Source of the DNA: an uncultured Oscillospiraceae bacterium
GTDB taxonomy: Bacteria > Bacillota > Clostridia > Oscillospirales > Oscillospiraceae
NCBI GenBank assembly: GCA_958426425.1
Contig: CATZYY010000040.1
Coordinates: 1-16,198, forward strand
Length of the DNA stretch: 16,198 nucleotides
Direction of reading: 5' to 3'
Within the stretch, counting starts at the first letter, position 1. Every line of letters begins with the position of its first letter. The notes under the pieces were generated by a model, which saw only the letters and a program-made list of their open reading frames with translations, searched no databases and was not told the origin of the DNA. Of this stretch, positions 7,699-15,840 are shown one piece after another. Made by a program: the position numbers and the translations under genes.

Positions 7699-9252
7699 AT
7701 GTATAAACTGGGGATTGATGTGGGCGGCACAAATACCGATGCTGTCCTGATTGACGAAAATCTGAACGTTGTGTCCTCCGTTAAGCAGCACACTACCTCC
7801 AACATTTATGACGGCATCTTGGGTGCAGTCCGGGCAGTTCTGCAACAATCCGGAGTAAACCGCCACGAAATTGTCCAGGCCATGCTGGGCACCACCCAGT
7901 GCACCAACGCCATTGTGGAGCGAAAGAACCTGGCACCCATTGGCATCCTGCGCATTGGTGCCCCCGCCTCCCGCGGCATTCCTCCTATGGTGGATTGGGC
8001 CCAGGATCTGAAGGCAATTGCTGTGAAAACCGCCATTGTCAGCGGAGGCTTCGAATATGACGGCAGAGAGCTGTCCCCCTTTGACACAGCTGCAGCAGCA
8101 GCGTTTTTCCAGGAGCTGAAGGCAGCAAATATCCAGTCGGTAGCCATCTCTTGCGTTTTTTCCACCGTCCGCAACGATCACGAGCTGGAAGCCGCAAAAT
8201 TATGCAGGGAAATCATGGGGGAGAACGTACACATATCCATCTCCAGTGAAATCGGCTCCATGGGACTGATCGAGCGGGAAAACGCCACTATCCTGAACGC
8301 CGCTCTTTACAAGGTGGCCCAGTCCTTTACCGAGGGCTTTGCCCAGTCCCTTGCGGACGAGGGTGTGACCAACGCGCAGATCTACCTCTCTCAAAACGAT
8401 GGTACCCTTATGACCATGGAGTACGCCCGCCGTTATCCCATTCTAACCATTGCCTGCGGACCCACAAACTCCATCCGCGGCGCCTGCTATCTCAGTCAGC
8501 TGAAAAACGCCATCGTCATCGACGTGGGCGGAACCACAACGGATCTGGGCGTAATTCAGAATGGTTTCCCCCGGGAATCTGGTGTTGCAGTGACCATCGG
8601 GGGCGTGCGCACCAATTTCCGTATGCCGGATGTAGTCTCGATTGGCCTGGGCGGCGGCTCCATTGTCCGGCAGCAGGAAGATGGCACCGTCACCGTGGGC
8701 CCTGATTCGGTGGGCTATCAAATCACGGAAAAGGCCCTATGTTTCGGCGGCGACACCTGTACCGCCACGGATATCGCCGTCCGCCTGGGCATGGCGGATC
8801 TGGGCGACAAATCGCTGGTCGCCCATCTTGATGAGGAATTCGCACAAAATGCCCTGGCGGCCATTCGTACCTTGTGCGAGGATTCTATTGACGCCATGAA
8901 GGTCTCGTCTGACGATGTGGACGTGATTCTGGTAGGCGGTGGCGCCATCATCCTGCCCGAAGATCTCTCCGGTGCCAAGCGTGTCATCCAACATCCCTTC
9001 GGCGGTGTAGCCAATGCCATTGGCTCTGCCATTTCCAAGGTCAGCGGCACCTATGAGCAGCTGATTGACTACGACAAAACACCTCGGGACGAGGCACTGG
9101 CCAAAGCCCGTGCGGACGCGGTGGAATTGGCGGTCGCTGCAGGCGCTATCCGCGAAACAGTGGAAATCATCGACGCAGAGGATGTCCCCCTGCAATATTA
9201 TCCAGGCAACACCGCGCGGATAAAAATTAAAGCAGCAGGTGATCTTGCCTGA
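7699..9252 (+). CDS. Hydantoinase/oxoprolinase family protein (HyuA-like ATPase)
   Basis: A 517-residue cytoplasmic protein of the HyuA family with the ASKHA-type ATP-binding fold. The N-terminal phosphate loop is GIDVGGTNTDAVLID (5-19), the second is VIDVGGTTTDLG (about 273-284), and LVGGGAIILP lies near residue 410. Family members hydrolyse N-methylhydantoin, 5-oxoproline or related rings with ATP. It is shorter than the ~690-residue canonical HyuA, and no separate HyuB gene is visible. This short form paired with DUF917 is a recognised arrangement. ATG 7699 has AAAGGAGG 8 bases upstream. It is the last large gene of the plus-strand unit and ends before the terminator at 9472. The true substrate is unknown. 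Confidence 0.9.
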   Translation: MYKLGIDVGGTNTDAVLIDENLNVVSSVKQHTTSNIYDGILGAVRAVLQQSGVNRHEIVQAMLGTTQCTNAIVERKNLAPIGILRIGAPASRGIPPMVDWAQDLKAIAVKTAIVSGGFEYDGRELSPFDTAAAAAFFQELKAANIQSVAISCVFSTVRNDHELEAAKLCREIMGENVHISISSEIGSMGLIERENATILNAALYKVAQSFTEGFAQSLADEGVTNAQIYLSQNDGTLMTMEYARRYPILTIACGPTNSIRGACYLSQLKNAIVIDVGGTTTDLGVIQNGFPRESGVAVTIGGVRTNFRMPDVVSIGLGGGSIVRQQEDGTVTVGPDSVGYQITEKALCFGGDTCTATDIAVRLGMADLGDKSLVAHLDEEFAQNALAAIRTLCEDSIDAMKVSSDDVDVILVGGGAIILPEDLSGAKRVIQHPFGGVANAIGSAISKVSGTYEQLIDYDKTPRDEALAKARADAVELAVAAGAIRETVEIIDAEDVPLQYYPGNTARIKIKAAGDLA

Positions 9253-9289
9253 CACTGTCAGAACCAACAGGCGGTTAAGGAGCGTCTTT

Positions 9290-9430
9290 GTGCCCAAAAA
9301 TCTTATAGATTTCCTGAAGACTTCAAAAAAAGAGCACTTGCGGTACAACACCTCCGAGAATTCCTGCAATAAGAAATCGTTGGTTTTAACGCAAAAACTT
9401 ACTGCTCCCCCCGGTTTTCTGTCCTTATAA
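9290..9430 (+). CDS. Possible 46-residue small protein
   Basis: A GTG at 9290 is preceded by TAAGGAG with 7-base spacing and opens a 46-codon reading frame (MPKNLIDFLKTSKKEHLRYN at the start) ending in TAA at 9430. It is positively charged, has no membrane segment and resembles nothing I recognise. It lies 37 bases after the hydantoinase stop and before the operon terminator, so it would be co-transcribed. It may be a genuine small protein, the eroded start of a lost gene that kept its ribosome site, or chance. Confidence 0.25.
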   Translation: MPKNLIDFLKTSKKEHLRYNTSENSCNKKSLVLTQKLTAPPGFLSL

Positions 9431-9471
9431 GGGCATCACTTTTGAAACACATCACACTCTCCCATGCAAAA

Positions 9472-9501
9472 AAAGGCCTGGCAATAATTTGCCAGGCCTT
9501 T
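9472..9501. terminator. Bidirectional intrinsic terminator between converging genes
   Basis: A perfect 13-bp stem (9472-9484 with 9489-9501) has a 4-base loop. On the plus strand it is followed by a T-rich tail. On the minus strand the A-run at 9468-9474 becomes a T-run. It serves both the hydantoinase unit and the M20-transporter unit, whose last gene ends 37 bases away. Confidence 0.9.
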
Positions 9502-9537
9502 CTTGTATTTAGAGATAATCAAGAAATCCGCTATGTA

Positions 9538-10740
9538 TTACAGCATGCTCACCAGCAAGCCGGCGATAACGACAGATGCCAGAGAAACCGCTGTCACGCC
9601 GCCGATAATCACTCTTTGCAGAACGTGGTCCTTGAGATACTCCATCTCTTCAGGCGTCTCAGCCAGCATGGTAATGACCTCCATGCAAACCTGATAGTTC
9701 AGAGGATAGCCGGCATAGGAGCCCATCGTGAAGGCCAGCACCAGACCGTAGTTGAGGCCCAGTTTGCGTCCGACGGGCACCGCGAAAATCGCCACGCCAA
9801 CAGCGCCGATGATAATGCAAAAAGCAATGGGCAGCAGGCGCTCCACCAAGCCCATGGGAGTGATCTTGGCAAAGCTCACACGCATATTGATCATCATAGC
9901 CATCATGAAGAAGCTCAGAACACCGGCCTTTGCCAGAGGCTCTTTTGCCAAGAGGCCCAGCTGCTTAAACACGATACCAAAGACAATGCCCACGATTGCG
10001 CTGCCGATCAGACCGTTGGTCCATGCAGAAGTATACACGGAGACGGAGCCGGCCAACGCGCCCAAGAACACGCACAGCGCTAAATGCAGAATCGGGCTAT
10101 TGTATCTGGCGGGAAGACGGTCAATCAGCGCCTTTGTTGTATTGGGAGTTGCCTTTGCCACTGCGTTCTTTTTAGGGTCGGGCGTAATCACACGGCCGGC
10201 CCGATAGTCAGTCAGAAGACGCTCACACTCTTTGCGGGCGCCAAAGCTCATCACGGGCATTCCGACAAAGGTCTTCAAAGACAGCATCAAAACGATGGTC
10301 ACAGCTAAATCTTCCGCGCCCTTTGCAATGAGCGTATCATTTACCAGGTTGGTCGCCACCAGACCGCCCACCAGGCAGGGGTAGCTGGAAAGTGCCATAT
10401 CCAGGCCAAAGAGCGGCGTGACAGCGGCAAACACCAATACGCCCATGCCAACGCATCCGACCAAGGTGACCACGACCACCTTCCAGTCACTCTTGAGGGT
10501 CTCCAGATCAAACGAAGAACCGACGTTGATCAGCAGCACCAAGTTGCAAATGGCCGCTACTACGGTCAGCTGTGACGTTGCAATGATATCCGACGGGAAA
10601 ATCGTCCAGTAGCCGATCAGGATAAATACGGAAAAGAAAACCATCGTGCCGATCCGGGCACGGGTCAGTGTGCTCAATACGGAGCTGATGTAGTAGAGCA
10701 CCACCAGAATAGCCAGTGCCCATGCAAACGAAAATGTCAT
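9538..10740 (-). CDS. Uncharacterised membrane transporter, GltS/ESS-like organisation
   Basis: A 400-residue polytopic membrane protein with roughly ten hydrophobic segments. A hydrophilic cytoplasmic-type loop at about 168-215 divides it into two halves. Each half has a polar glycine-rich break: VGSSFDLETL then GGLVATNLVNDTL (73-82, 125-137), and MNMRVSF-like then FTMGSYAGYPLNYQ (284-290, 337-350). This two-fold layout recalls inverted-repeat Na+ symporters such as the glutamate carrier GltS, but I do not recognise a family signature and specificity is unknown. It follows the M20 amidohydrolase by 20 bases, with AGGAGAAGGAG before ATG 10740, so the pair probably imports and hydrolyses an N-acyl or amide-linked compound. 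Confidence 0.65.
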   Translation of the reverse strand: MTFSFAWALAILVVLYYISSVLSTLTRARIGTMVFFSVFILIGYWTIFPSDIIATSQLTVVAAICNLVLLINVGSSFDLETLKSDWKVVVVTLVGCVGMGVLVFAAVTPLFGLDMALSSYPCLVGGLVATNLVNDTLIAKGAEDLAVTIVLMLSLKTFVGMPVMSFGARKECERLLTDYRAGRVITPDPKKNAVAKATPNTTKALIDRLPARYNSPILHLALCVFLGALAGSVSVYTSAWTNGLIGSAIVGIVFGIVFKQLGLLAKEPLAKAGVLSFFMMAMMINMRVSFAKITPMGLVERLLPIAFCIIIGAVGVAIFAVPVGRKLGLNYGLVLAFTMGSYAGYPLNYQVCMEVITMLAETPEEMEYLKDHVLQRVIIGGVTAVSLASVVIAGLLVSML

Positions 10741-10760
10741 TTTGTTTTCTCCTTCTCCTG

Positions 10761-11942
10761 TCAGTTCTCTCCACTGACCTTGCAGTATGTAGCCATAAAT
10801 GTTTTCAGGCCAACCAACATGGCGTCTTCATCCAATGTAAACTTACAGTTATGCGGAAGCACCGTAATGCCCTTGGCAGCATTGGAGACGCCCAGCTTCA
10901 AATAGCACCCGGGTTTTTCCAACAGGTAATACGCAAAGTCTTCTCCACCCATATTGGCCGGAGCGGTCACTGCGTGATATCCCATTTCCACAATGGCATC
11001 CCAGGCAAGTTTTGTCTCCGCCTCAGTGTTGATCACGGCGGGATATCCGCTGTCGCAGTGATACTCGCAGGTGCATCCCTTCATGGAGCAGACGGCAGCA
11101 GCGACCTCGCCCACGCGCTTTTGCATCTGACGGAACAGCTCGTTATTATGCGTACGAATTGTGCCGCGCAGTACCGCCGTGTCGGGTACCACGTTCACCG
11201 GCGACTTGTCCCCGGCAATGAACTGTGTCACATTTACCACCAGAGTCTCCTGCGCGCTGGTTGCCTTCGTCACCAGCTGATTCAACTCACTGATGATGGC
11301 GCAGCCTGGCGTGATGGTGTCCACAGCCTTGTGGGGAAACGCCGCATGACCGGCCTGCCCCTTAATGACGATTTCAAAGTTGGAAGTGGCGGCCAGTGTC
11401 GGACCGCTGGTGCAGGCGATGGTACCTGTTTCATACATATTACTGATGTGGAGGCCGAAAATGCAGTCCACATCCTGCATCACACCGTCCTTGACCAGCT
11501 GACAGGCACCGCCGGGCATTACCTCCTCCGCCTGCTGGAACAAAAAGCGCACACTTCCCTGCTTCACCAGATCACGGTTGGCCGAAAGGGCCTCTGCCAG
11601 GCAGAGTAGAATCGCCGTGTGGGCATCATGTCCGCATGCATGCATGACATTCGGAACTTGGGAACTGAACGGCAGTCCGGTCTCCTCCTGAATAGGCAGT
11701 GCATCAATATCCGCGCGAAATGCCACACAGGGGCCAGGAACTCCGCTGTCGATTACACCCACAACAGAATTTCCGCTGATACCGGGCAGAATGGAAACTC
11801 CCGCATCATGCAAGCGCTCTCGAATCCAGGCAGCCGTTTTCTCCTCATGGAACGAAAGTTCCGGATGCTGGTGCAAGTATCTTCTGTACTGTACCAGCTT
11901 TTCCGTATAGCCTGAGGCAATCTGATCAATCAGTTCTTTCAT
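10761..11942 (-). CDS. M20 family metallo-amidohydrolase
   Basis: A 393-residue cytoplasmic amidohydrolase of the M20D group (IAA-amino acid, hippurate and N-acyl-amino acid hydrolases). Likely metal ligands are in HACGHDAHT (C103, H105), the adjacent glutamates E139/E140 in QQAEEVMPGGA, H165 in GLHIS, and the C-terminal histidine in LPHNCKF. MGGEDFAYY is the usual late family motif, and the lid-domain histidine GHAAFPH is present. The start ATG 11942 has GGGAGGAGG upstream. It is the first gene of a two-gene unit with the transporter. The substrate could be an acylated amino acid, an amide or a ureide breakdown product; the sequence does not settle this. Confidence 0.9.
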   Translation of the reverse strand: MKELIDQIASGYTEKLVQYRRYLHQHPELSFHEEKTAAWIRERLHDAGVSILPGISGNSVVGVIDSGVPGPCVAFRADIDALPIQEETGLPFSSQVPNVMHACGHDAHTAILLCLAEALSANRDLVKQGSVRFLFQQAEEVMPGGACQLVKDGVMQDVDCIFGLHISNMYETGTIACTSGPTLAATSNFEIVIKGQAGHAAFPHKAVDTITPGCAIISELNQLVTKATSAQETLVVNVTQFIAGDKSPVNVVPDTAVLRGTIRTHNNELFRQMQKRVGEVAAAVCSMKGCTCEYHCDSGYPAVINTEAETKLAWDAIVEMGYHAVTAPANMGGEDFAYYLLEKPGCYLKLGVSNAAKGITVLPHNCKFTLDEDAMLVGLKTFMATYCKVSGEN

Positions 11943-11981
11943 GTAATCCTCCTCCCAAAGTCATACCATGGCATGGATTTC

Positions 11982-12018
11982 AAGTGTATTTTACCGAATT
12001 ATGACACTTTTCGTCCAA
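11982..12018 (-). promoter_or_regulatory. Candidate promoter and operator of the M20-transporter unit
   Basis: On the minus strand, TTGGAC (12018-12013) and TAAAAT (11993-11988) are good boxes but 19 bases apart. An inverted repeat AAGTGT/ACACTT (11982-11987 and 12004-12009, 16-base spacer) covers the -10 region, which is where a repressor would sit. A second -10-like CATAAT overlaps at 12003-11998. Confidence 0.3.
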
Positions 12019-12123
12019 TAGTATTCTTTGTATGGAGACACCAAAAAATCCGAATAGCTGAAAGTTTATCTCCCACTCCCTCCGCAGTTAGCAGCCGTAT
12101 GCAAAACATTTTCAGTTCTCAAA

Positions 12124-12156
12124 AAAAGCGTTGGAAGCTTTGCTTCCAACGCTTTT
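12124..12156 (-). terminator. Strong intrinsic terminator after the MATE gene
   Basis: A perfect 15-bp stem (12124-12138 with 12142-12156) closes a 3-base loop. On the minus strand the A-run at 12121-12127 supplies seven U residues. It lies 184 bases beyond the MATE stop and would end the whole minus-strand unit. The plus strand also has TTTT-rich sequence after the stem but no gene upstream that needs it. Confidence 0.85.
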
Positions 12157-12339
12157 CTCTTTGCAATTAATAAAAATCGGGATATTCCCCAAAGTGGCCG
12201 CTATGGCCGGAACCCGAATATTCTTCCGTCCTTTTTCATGGAGCTGCCAAACATTCTTCAAGATAAGAGGTATTCATAATGTCCAACGGGAAATAACCCT
12301 CATGTGTATTTTATCTCACTCAGGCGGCGGCGCATATGC
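12157..12339. other. Non-coding spacer between MATE gene and terminator
   Basis: Together with 11943-12123 this makes about 400 bases without a gene. Outside the terminator and the candidate M20 promoter I see no convincing reading frame, repeat or RNA gene in it. Confidence 0.5.
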
Positions 12340-13689
12340 CTAGTGAAGCCTCTGGAGCCTTTTCAAGGTGCGCCGCTGGATCAGGACGGCACATACAAGC
12401 GAACACAAATCCGCCAGTGACTGCGCCATTTGAATACCCAGCAGACCCATCAACGGCGGCAAAATCAGCAGCATAATGCCCAAAAACAAACCTTGACGAG
12501 AAATAGCGAGGAAGGTTGCCGGCAATGTATCCCCAATCGCCTGATGCAGCATATTGTTCAAAACAATGCTGCTGTGGAAAAAAAGTGTCGCACACTGCAG
12601 CCGAAGGGCCAGTGCTCCGCAGGAGATAACATCAGGGTCGTCTCGGAAAATGGCAATCAGCTCAGGGGCAAATAAGATTCCAGCAACCCCCACAACCGAC
12701 AAGAAGCAGGCCGAGGTTTTTACAGAGAACAGAAAGCCTTGTATGACCCGCTGATATTTTTTCGCACCGAAATTAAACCCGCAAAAGGGCTGAAATCCCT
12801 GCCCAAATCCCAACATGGCCGATGCGCCGAACATCATAATGCGCTGTGTGACGCTCATGGCTGCGATTGCCACGTCCCCATATTCCCGGGCGGCAGAATT
12901 CAATAAAATGGTGGCCAAAGAGCTTAGGCCCTGACGTGCAAATGCAGGAAATCCTCCCACAAAAACATTCTTCAGATAAACGAAGCTGAACTGTGTCAAC
13001 CGGAGCTGCACAGGGAGATTTCCCTTTCGGGAAGACCCGATCAGCAGCAGGCAAAAGCTGACAAATTGGCTGATCACCGTGGCGGCGGCCGCGCCGCTGA
13101 CGCCCATGCCAAATGTAAAAATCAGAATTGGGTCCAATACAATGTTTAAAAGAGACCCGAATGTGATGCCGAACATGGCGTAGGCCGCGTTGCCCTGGTA
13201 ACGCAGCTGATTGTTGAGCACCAGAGAGGCAGACATCCAGGGGGCACCCAAAAGGATCATCTTCAGATATTCCCGTGCGTAGGGGAATATGGTCTCCGTT
13301 GAGCCCAGAACTCTGGTTAGTGGATCAAGAAAAAGAAGTCCCAGGCAGCAAAGCGCAGCGCCGAAAAGCAGAGAAAAGGTAAATCCTGTGGCTACCATTT
13401 TGGATGCTGATTCCTGATCCTGTTGTCCCAGAGCACGGGAAATAAAGGTGCCGCTTCCCTGCCCGAAGAAAAAGCCCACAGCCTGAATCAGGGCCATTAC
13501 GGAAAACACAACGCCCACGGCCCCTGTGGCGCTGTTGTTGTCCAGCATACCCACAAAGAACGTGTCTGCCATGTTGTAAAAAGACGAGACCAGCATACTG
13601 ATGATACAGGGTATGGCCAGCCGAATGATAAGAGGCGCAATCGGCGCCTCTGTCATCTCAATGAATTTTCGTTGCTTTTGATCTTCCAT
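12340..13689 (-). CDS. MATE-family multidrug/metabolite exporter
   Basis: A 449-residue membrane protein with about twelve hydrophobic segments, the standard MATE length. Diagnostic stretches are MLVSSFYNMADTFFVGML (32-49), the glycine-rich FFFGQGSGTFISRALG, and AMLGFGQGFQPFCGFNFGAK in the second half. MATE proteins export cationic drugs or metabolites in exchange for Na+ or H+. ATG 13689 is chosen because MEDQKQRKFIEMTEAPIAPL is a typical MATE opening. The frame stays open upstream, but that stretch belongs to the eroded MoeA-like gene. The ribosome site (AAAGAGAG) is weak. No separate promoter was found, so it may be read through from the genes upstream. Confidence 0.92.
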   Translation of the reverse strand: MEDQKQRKFIEMTEAPIAPLIIRLAIPCIISMLVSSFYNMADTFFVGMLDNNSATGAVGVVFSVMALIQAVGFFFGQGSGTFISRALGQQDQESASKMVATGFTFSLLFGAALCCLGLLFLDPLTRVLGSTETIFPYAREYLKMILLGAPWMSASLVLNNQLRYQGNAAYAMFGITFGSLLNIVLDPILIFTFGMGVSGAAAATVISQFVSFCLLLIGSSRKGNLPVQLRLTQFSFVYLKNVFVGGFPAFARQGLSSLATILLNSAAREYGDVAIAAMSVTQRIMMFGASAMLGFGQGFQPFCGFNFGAKKYQRVIQGFLFSVKTSACFLSVVGVAGILFAPELIAIFRDDPDVISCGALALRLQCATLFFHSSIVLNNMLHQAIGDTLPATFLAISRQGLFLGIMLLILPPLMGLLGIQMAQSLADLCSLVCAVLIQRRTLKRLQRLH

Positions 13690-13699
13690 ACGTCTTCTC

Positions 13700-14030
13700 T
13701 CTTTCCAAAGGAACCAGCGGCAGGGCCTGCCCCCAGGGCGCAGTCCGCCCTCTCGCCATGGCCGCGCTCTGGGACCGGCGGCAAGTCCGCCGTCACCAAG
13801 GGCAGGACCAGGTTGAAGACGGCGGCACCGGCGCACATGACGCAGCCGGACAGCCCCATGACGGGGGTGCCGCCGTCGGAGCAGCCCATCAGGTACATGA
13901 CGCCGGGCAGCACCGGGGCGCCGCAGGTAACGATGCTCGCCCCGCTTTGACGGACACCGCCGCGGTGAAGGTATCCCGGATGAGCCCCTTTTTCACCTCG
14001 CTGCCGGCGGCCGCGATACTCTTCTCCTGT
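13700..14030 (-). pseudogene. Eroded C-terminal remnant of a MoeA-like molybdopterin-binding protein
   Basis: No intact gene lies here, but pieces of one family are readable in different frames on the minus strand. First comes SIAAAGSEVKKGLIRDTFTA, matching the family's GSEVYHGRIQD region. A frame change follows, and much of the middle of the domain is absent. Then comes a long match, GASIVTCGAPVLPGVMYLMG, continued by TPVMGLSGCVMCAGAAVFN and LVLPLVTADL, corresponding to the usual VPVLPGAMFLL and GLPGCVMYAKRTIFDLVLPR segments. A GHG and a frameshifted cysteine-poor tail ending FGK follow, where intact proteins have GHGGLC and a cysteine-rich end. At least two frame changes, a deletion and lost cysteines mark it as decayed. 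The relatives cited are from memory. Such proteins accompany molybdenum hydroxylases in purine catabolism. Confidence 0.6.
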
Positions 14031-14032
14031 CT

Positions 14033-15802
14033 TCAGGCCAAGGTGAGCCACTGACCTACCTGCTGCTCCCTTGCCCGCTGATAAACCGTGGCCGCACAGC
14101 TGACATCATGGGCGCCCATTCCCATGTGGGTGGAAACAATGATTTCATCTTCCCGCTCCCGACCGGGAATCTTTCCTGTCAGCAATTCCGTCATATCCCC
14201 CAGAACGTCATCCATGGTCAGCGTATGGCCCGGATTCAGGGTGGGGCTGTTGAGAATATGGGCATCCGGCTGTTTGTAGCCCAAATACCACTTGTCCGCC
14301 GATTTTGCAATTTGAGGAGCCAAATCCCGGAACCCCTCGATCCCAATGATTGTCATGCCTGGGCGCAGCATTTCCTGGGTCACCAGAGTCGTCCGGGCGC
14401 CGGATGCCATCAAAACGAGCTGACTGCCCGCCAAAGCGTCTTCCGGCGTATCACATAAAACCACTTCCACCCGGTCCTCCAGCTCCTTCCGCGCCTCTTC
14501 CATGGGCTGACGGCTGCGGCTGAACAGACGGACCTGCCGCAGAGAGGGGAACCCTTCCAAAAATCCCCGCATTCCGGCCCGGGCCTGCGCCCCGCAGCCA
14601 AATACCGACAATATCGAAGGGTCGGGATTCGCCAAATGTTTTGCCTGTACCACGCCATGGCCTCCCGCCGTACGCATGGTTGTAATATGAGTAGCGCCCA
14701 CAATGGCGACCGGGGAACCCGTCGAAACGTCGCTGAGTATGATCTTTGGATTCTTCATGGTATCCGGCTGATACCACACCGCACCGGGATCAGGGTGATA
14801 CATGGCGCAGGCCACGGCATAGGGGATTGAGAACTGCGCCTGCGTAATGGACTCATACCCCGTGTCGGTATACCAGGTGCGGAAAGCAATGGAAGGACGG
14901 ACAATGATCTCCTCTACATCATCCGGATTGAAATGATATTTGGTCACCAGCCGGGCTGCCAATTCCGCGTAGGTCTGGACAAACACGTTGGCCGGCCAGT
15001 GCTTGACCAGCAGCATATCCATCATCATCCAGTGCTCGCCCAGCTCCAGCGTCAGCCATTCAGGCTCCTGATACCCGCAGTGGGCCAGATAAGCAGAGGG
15101 ATCGTCAAAGGCGTCTTCCATGTTTTCGATTCCCTCCAGAACGGTCTTGATCATGGTGATCGTGGACTCTGCCCGGAAGCCGTACAGATAGTTCAGGGAA
15201 TCGGACATGGTGATCTCGTGAACGTTGGCAGGGATGATGGCGCAGGCCGTACCAACACCGAACGCCTGATTCATCTGCTCCTCACTCAAATCCAGCAGCT
15301 TCATCAGTACAGCCAGATTTCCGAAAATATTGTACCCGACAATGTTGCTGCGCCCGGCCAGAGCCACACGCTGATAGACCTCATAGCCCACCACCACGGC
15401 AGTCAGCAGATCCTTGCCGCTCTTGTGCAGGACCTCGGAGGCAATGACGGCCGTCGGAATCACGCCGGCAGAGGGATGACCCGTAACAGAGCAGTCCTCC
15501 CAGTCCAACGTATCGCCCATGGTGCCTGCCGCCAGGGCGGCAGCCTCCCAGCTGACCTTGGCGCCGTCCGCCCAGAGGGTAGCAGTTCCCTCACTGCCGG
15601 GAGACATTTCCTTGGCAATGGCAATGGCATCCTGTACCTGCTTGAGCTCTGTACTGCACAGACTGACGCCCACCGTCTGCATGACCATCATCTTTGCCCG
15701 TTCGATTACCGCAGGGGGAATATCCTCATACTGCAAGGTCTTGATAAAACGGCAGAGCTGCTTGGTACGGTCCGTGGTAATTTCATGCATATTAAAACCC
15801 AT
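14033..15802 (-). CDS. PrpD/MmgE - ornithine cyclodeaminase hybrid protein
   Basis: A 589-residue single frame made of two unrelated halves. Residues 1-350 are MmgE/PrpD family (2-methylcitrate dehydratase fold), with GDTLDWEDCSVTGHPSAGVI at 96-115 and the C-terminal-domain start AQFSIPYAVACAMY at 322-335. About 80-100 residues of the normal PrpD end are missing. From about 355 the sequence is ornithine cyclodeaminase/mu-crystallin: TGSPVAIVGATHITTMRTAG, the Rossmann loop SVFGCGAQARAG (399-410), and the terminal GMGAHDVSCAATVY. The N-terminal ~80 residues of that family, carrying the substrate lysine, are missing. ATG 15802 has AAGGAGGAG upstream and no frameshift is seen. It follows the racemase gene by 38 bases. 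Neither activity can be assumed: it may be a real chimera, a recent deletion product, or an assembly join. Confidence 0.82.
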   Translation of the reverse strand: MGFNMHEITTDRTKQLCRFIKTLQYEDIPPAVIERAKMMVMQTVGVSLCSTELKQVQDAIAIAKEMSPGSEGTATLWADGAKVSWEAAALAAGTMGDTLDWEDCSVTGHPSAGVIPTAVIASEVLHKSGKDLLTAVVVGYEVYQRVALAGRSNIVGYNIFGNLAVLMKLLDLSEEQMNQAFGVGTACAIIPANVHEITMSDSLNYLYGFRAESTITMIKTVLEGIENMEDAFDDPSAYLAHCGYQEPEWLTLELGEHWMMMDMLLVKHWPANVFVQTYAELAARLVTKYHFNPDDVEEIIVRPSIAFRTWYTDTGYESITQAQFSIPYAVACAMYHPDPGAVWYQPDTMKNPKIILSDVSTGSPVAIVGATHITTMRTAGGHGVVQAKHLANPDPSILSVFGCGAQARAGMRGFLEGFPSLRQVRLFSRSRQPMEEARKELEDRVEVVLCDTPEDALAGSQLVLMASGARTTLVTQEMLRPGMTIIGIEGFRDLAPQIAKSADKWYLGYKQPDAHILNSPTLNPGHTLTMDDVLGDMTELLTGKIPGREREDEIIVSTHMGMGAHDVSCAATVYQRAREQQVGQWLTLA

Positions 15803-15840
15803 GTTGGCTCCTCCTTGTATTATTTACGGGCTGCGCAGGA

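Noticed and set aside
9442..10083. Plus-strand reading frame of 213 codons
   Set aside because: Antisense to the membrane transporter and rich in His, Gln and Asn, the usual shadow of hydrophobic segments. It also spans the terminator.
10716..11609. Plus-strand reading frame of 297 codons
   Set aside because: Antisense to the M20 gene, which carries the full set of catalytic motifs.
13690..13836. N-terminal extension of the MATE protein
   Set aside because: The extension is Arg/Gly/Pro-rich and unlike MATE proteins, while residue 1 at 13689 gives a standard N-terminus.
13653..14051. A 132-codon minus-strand frame as an intact gene
   Set aside because: It starts inside the hybrid gene, runs into the MATE gene and covers only one fragment of the MoeA-like family; better described as a pseudogene remnant.
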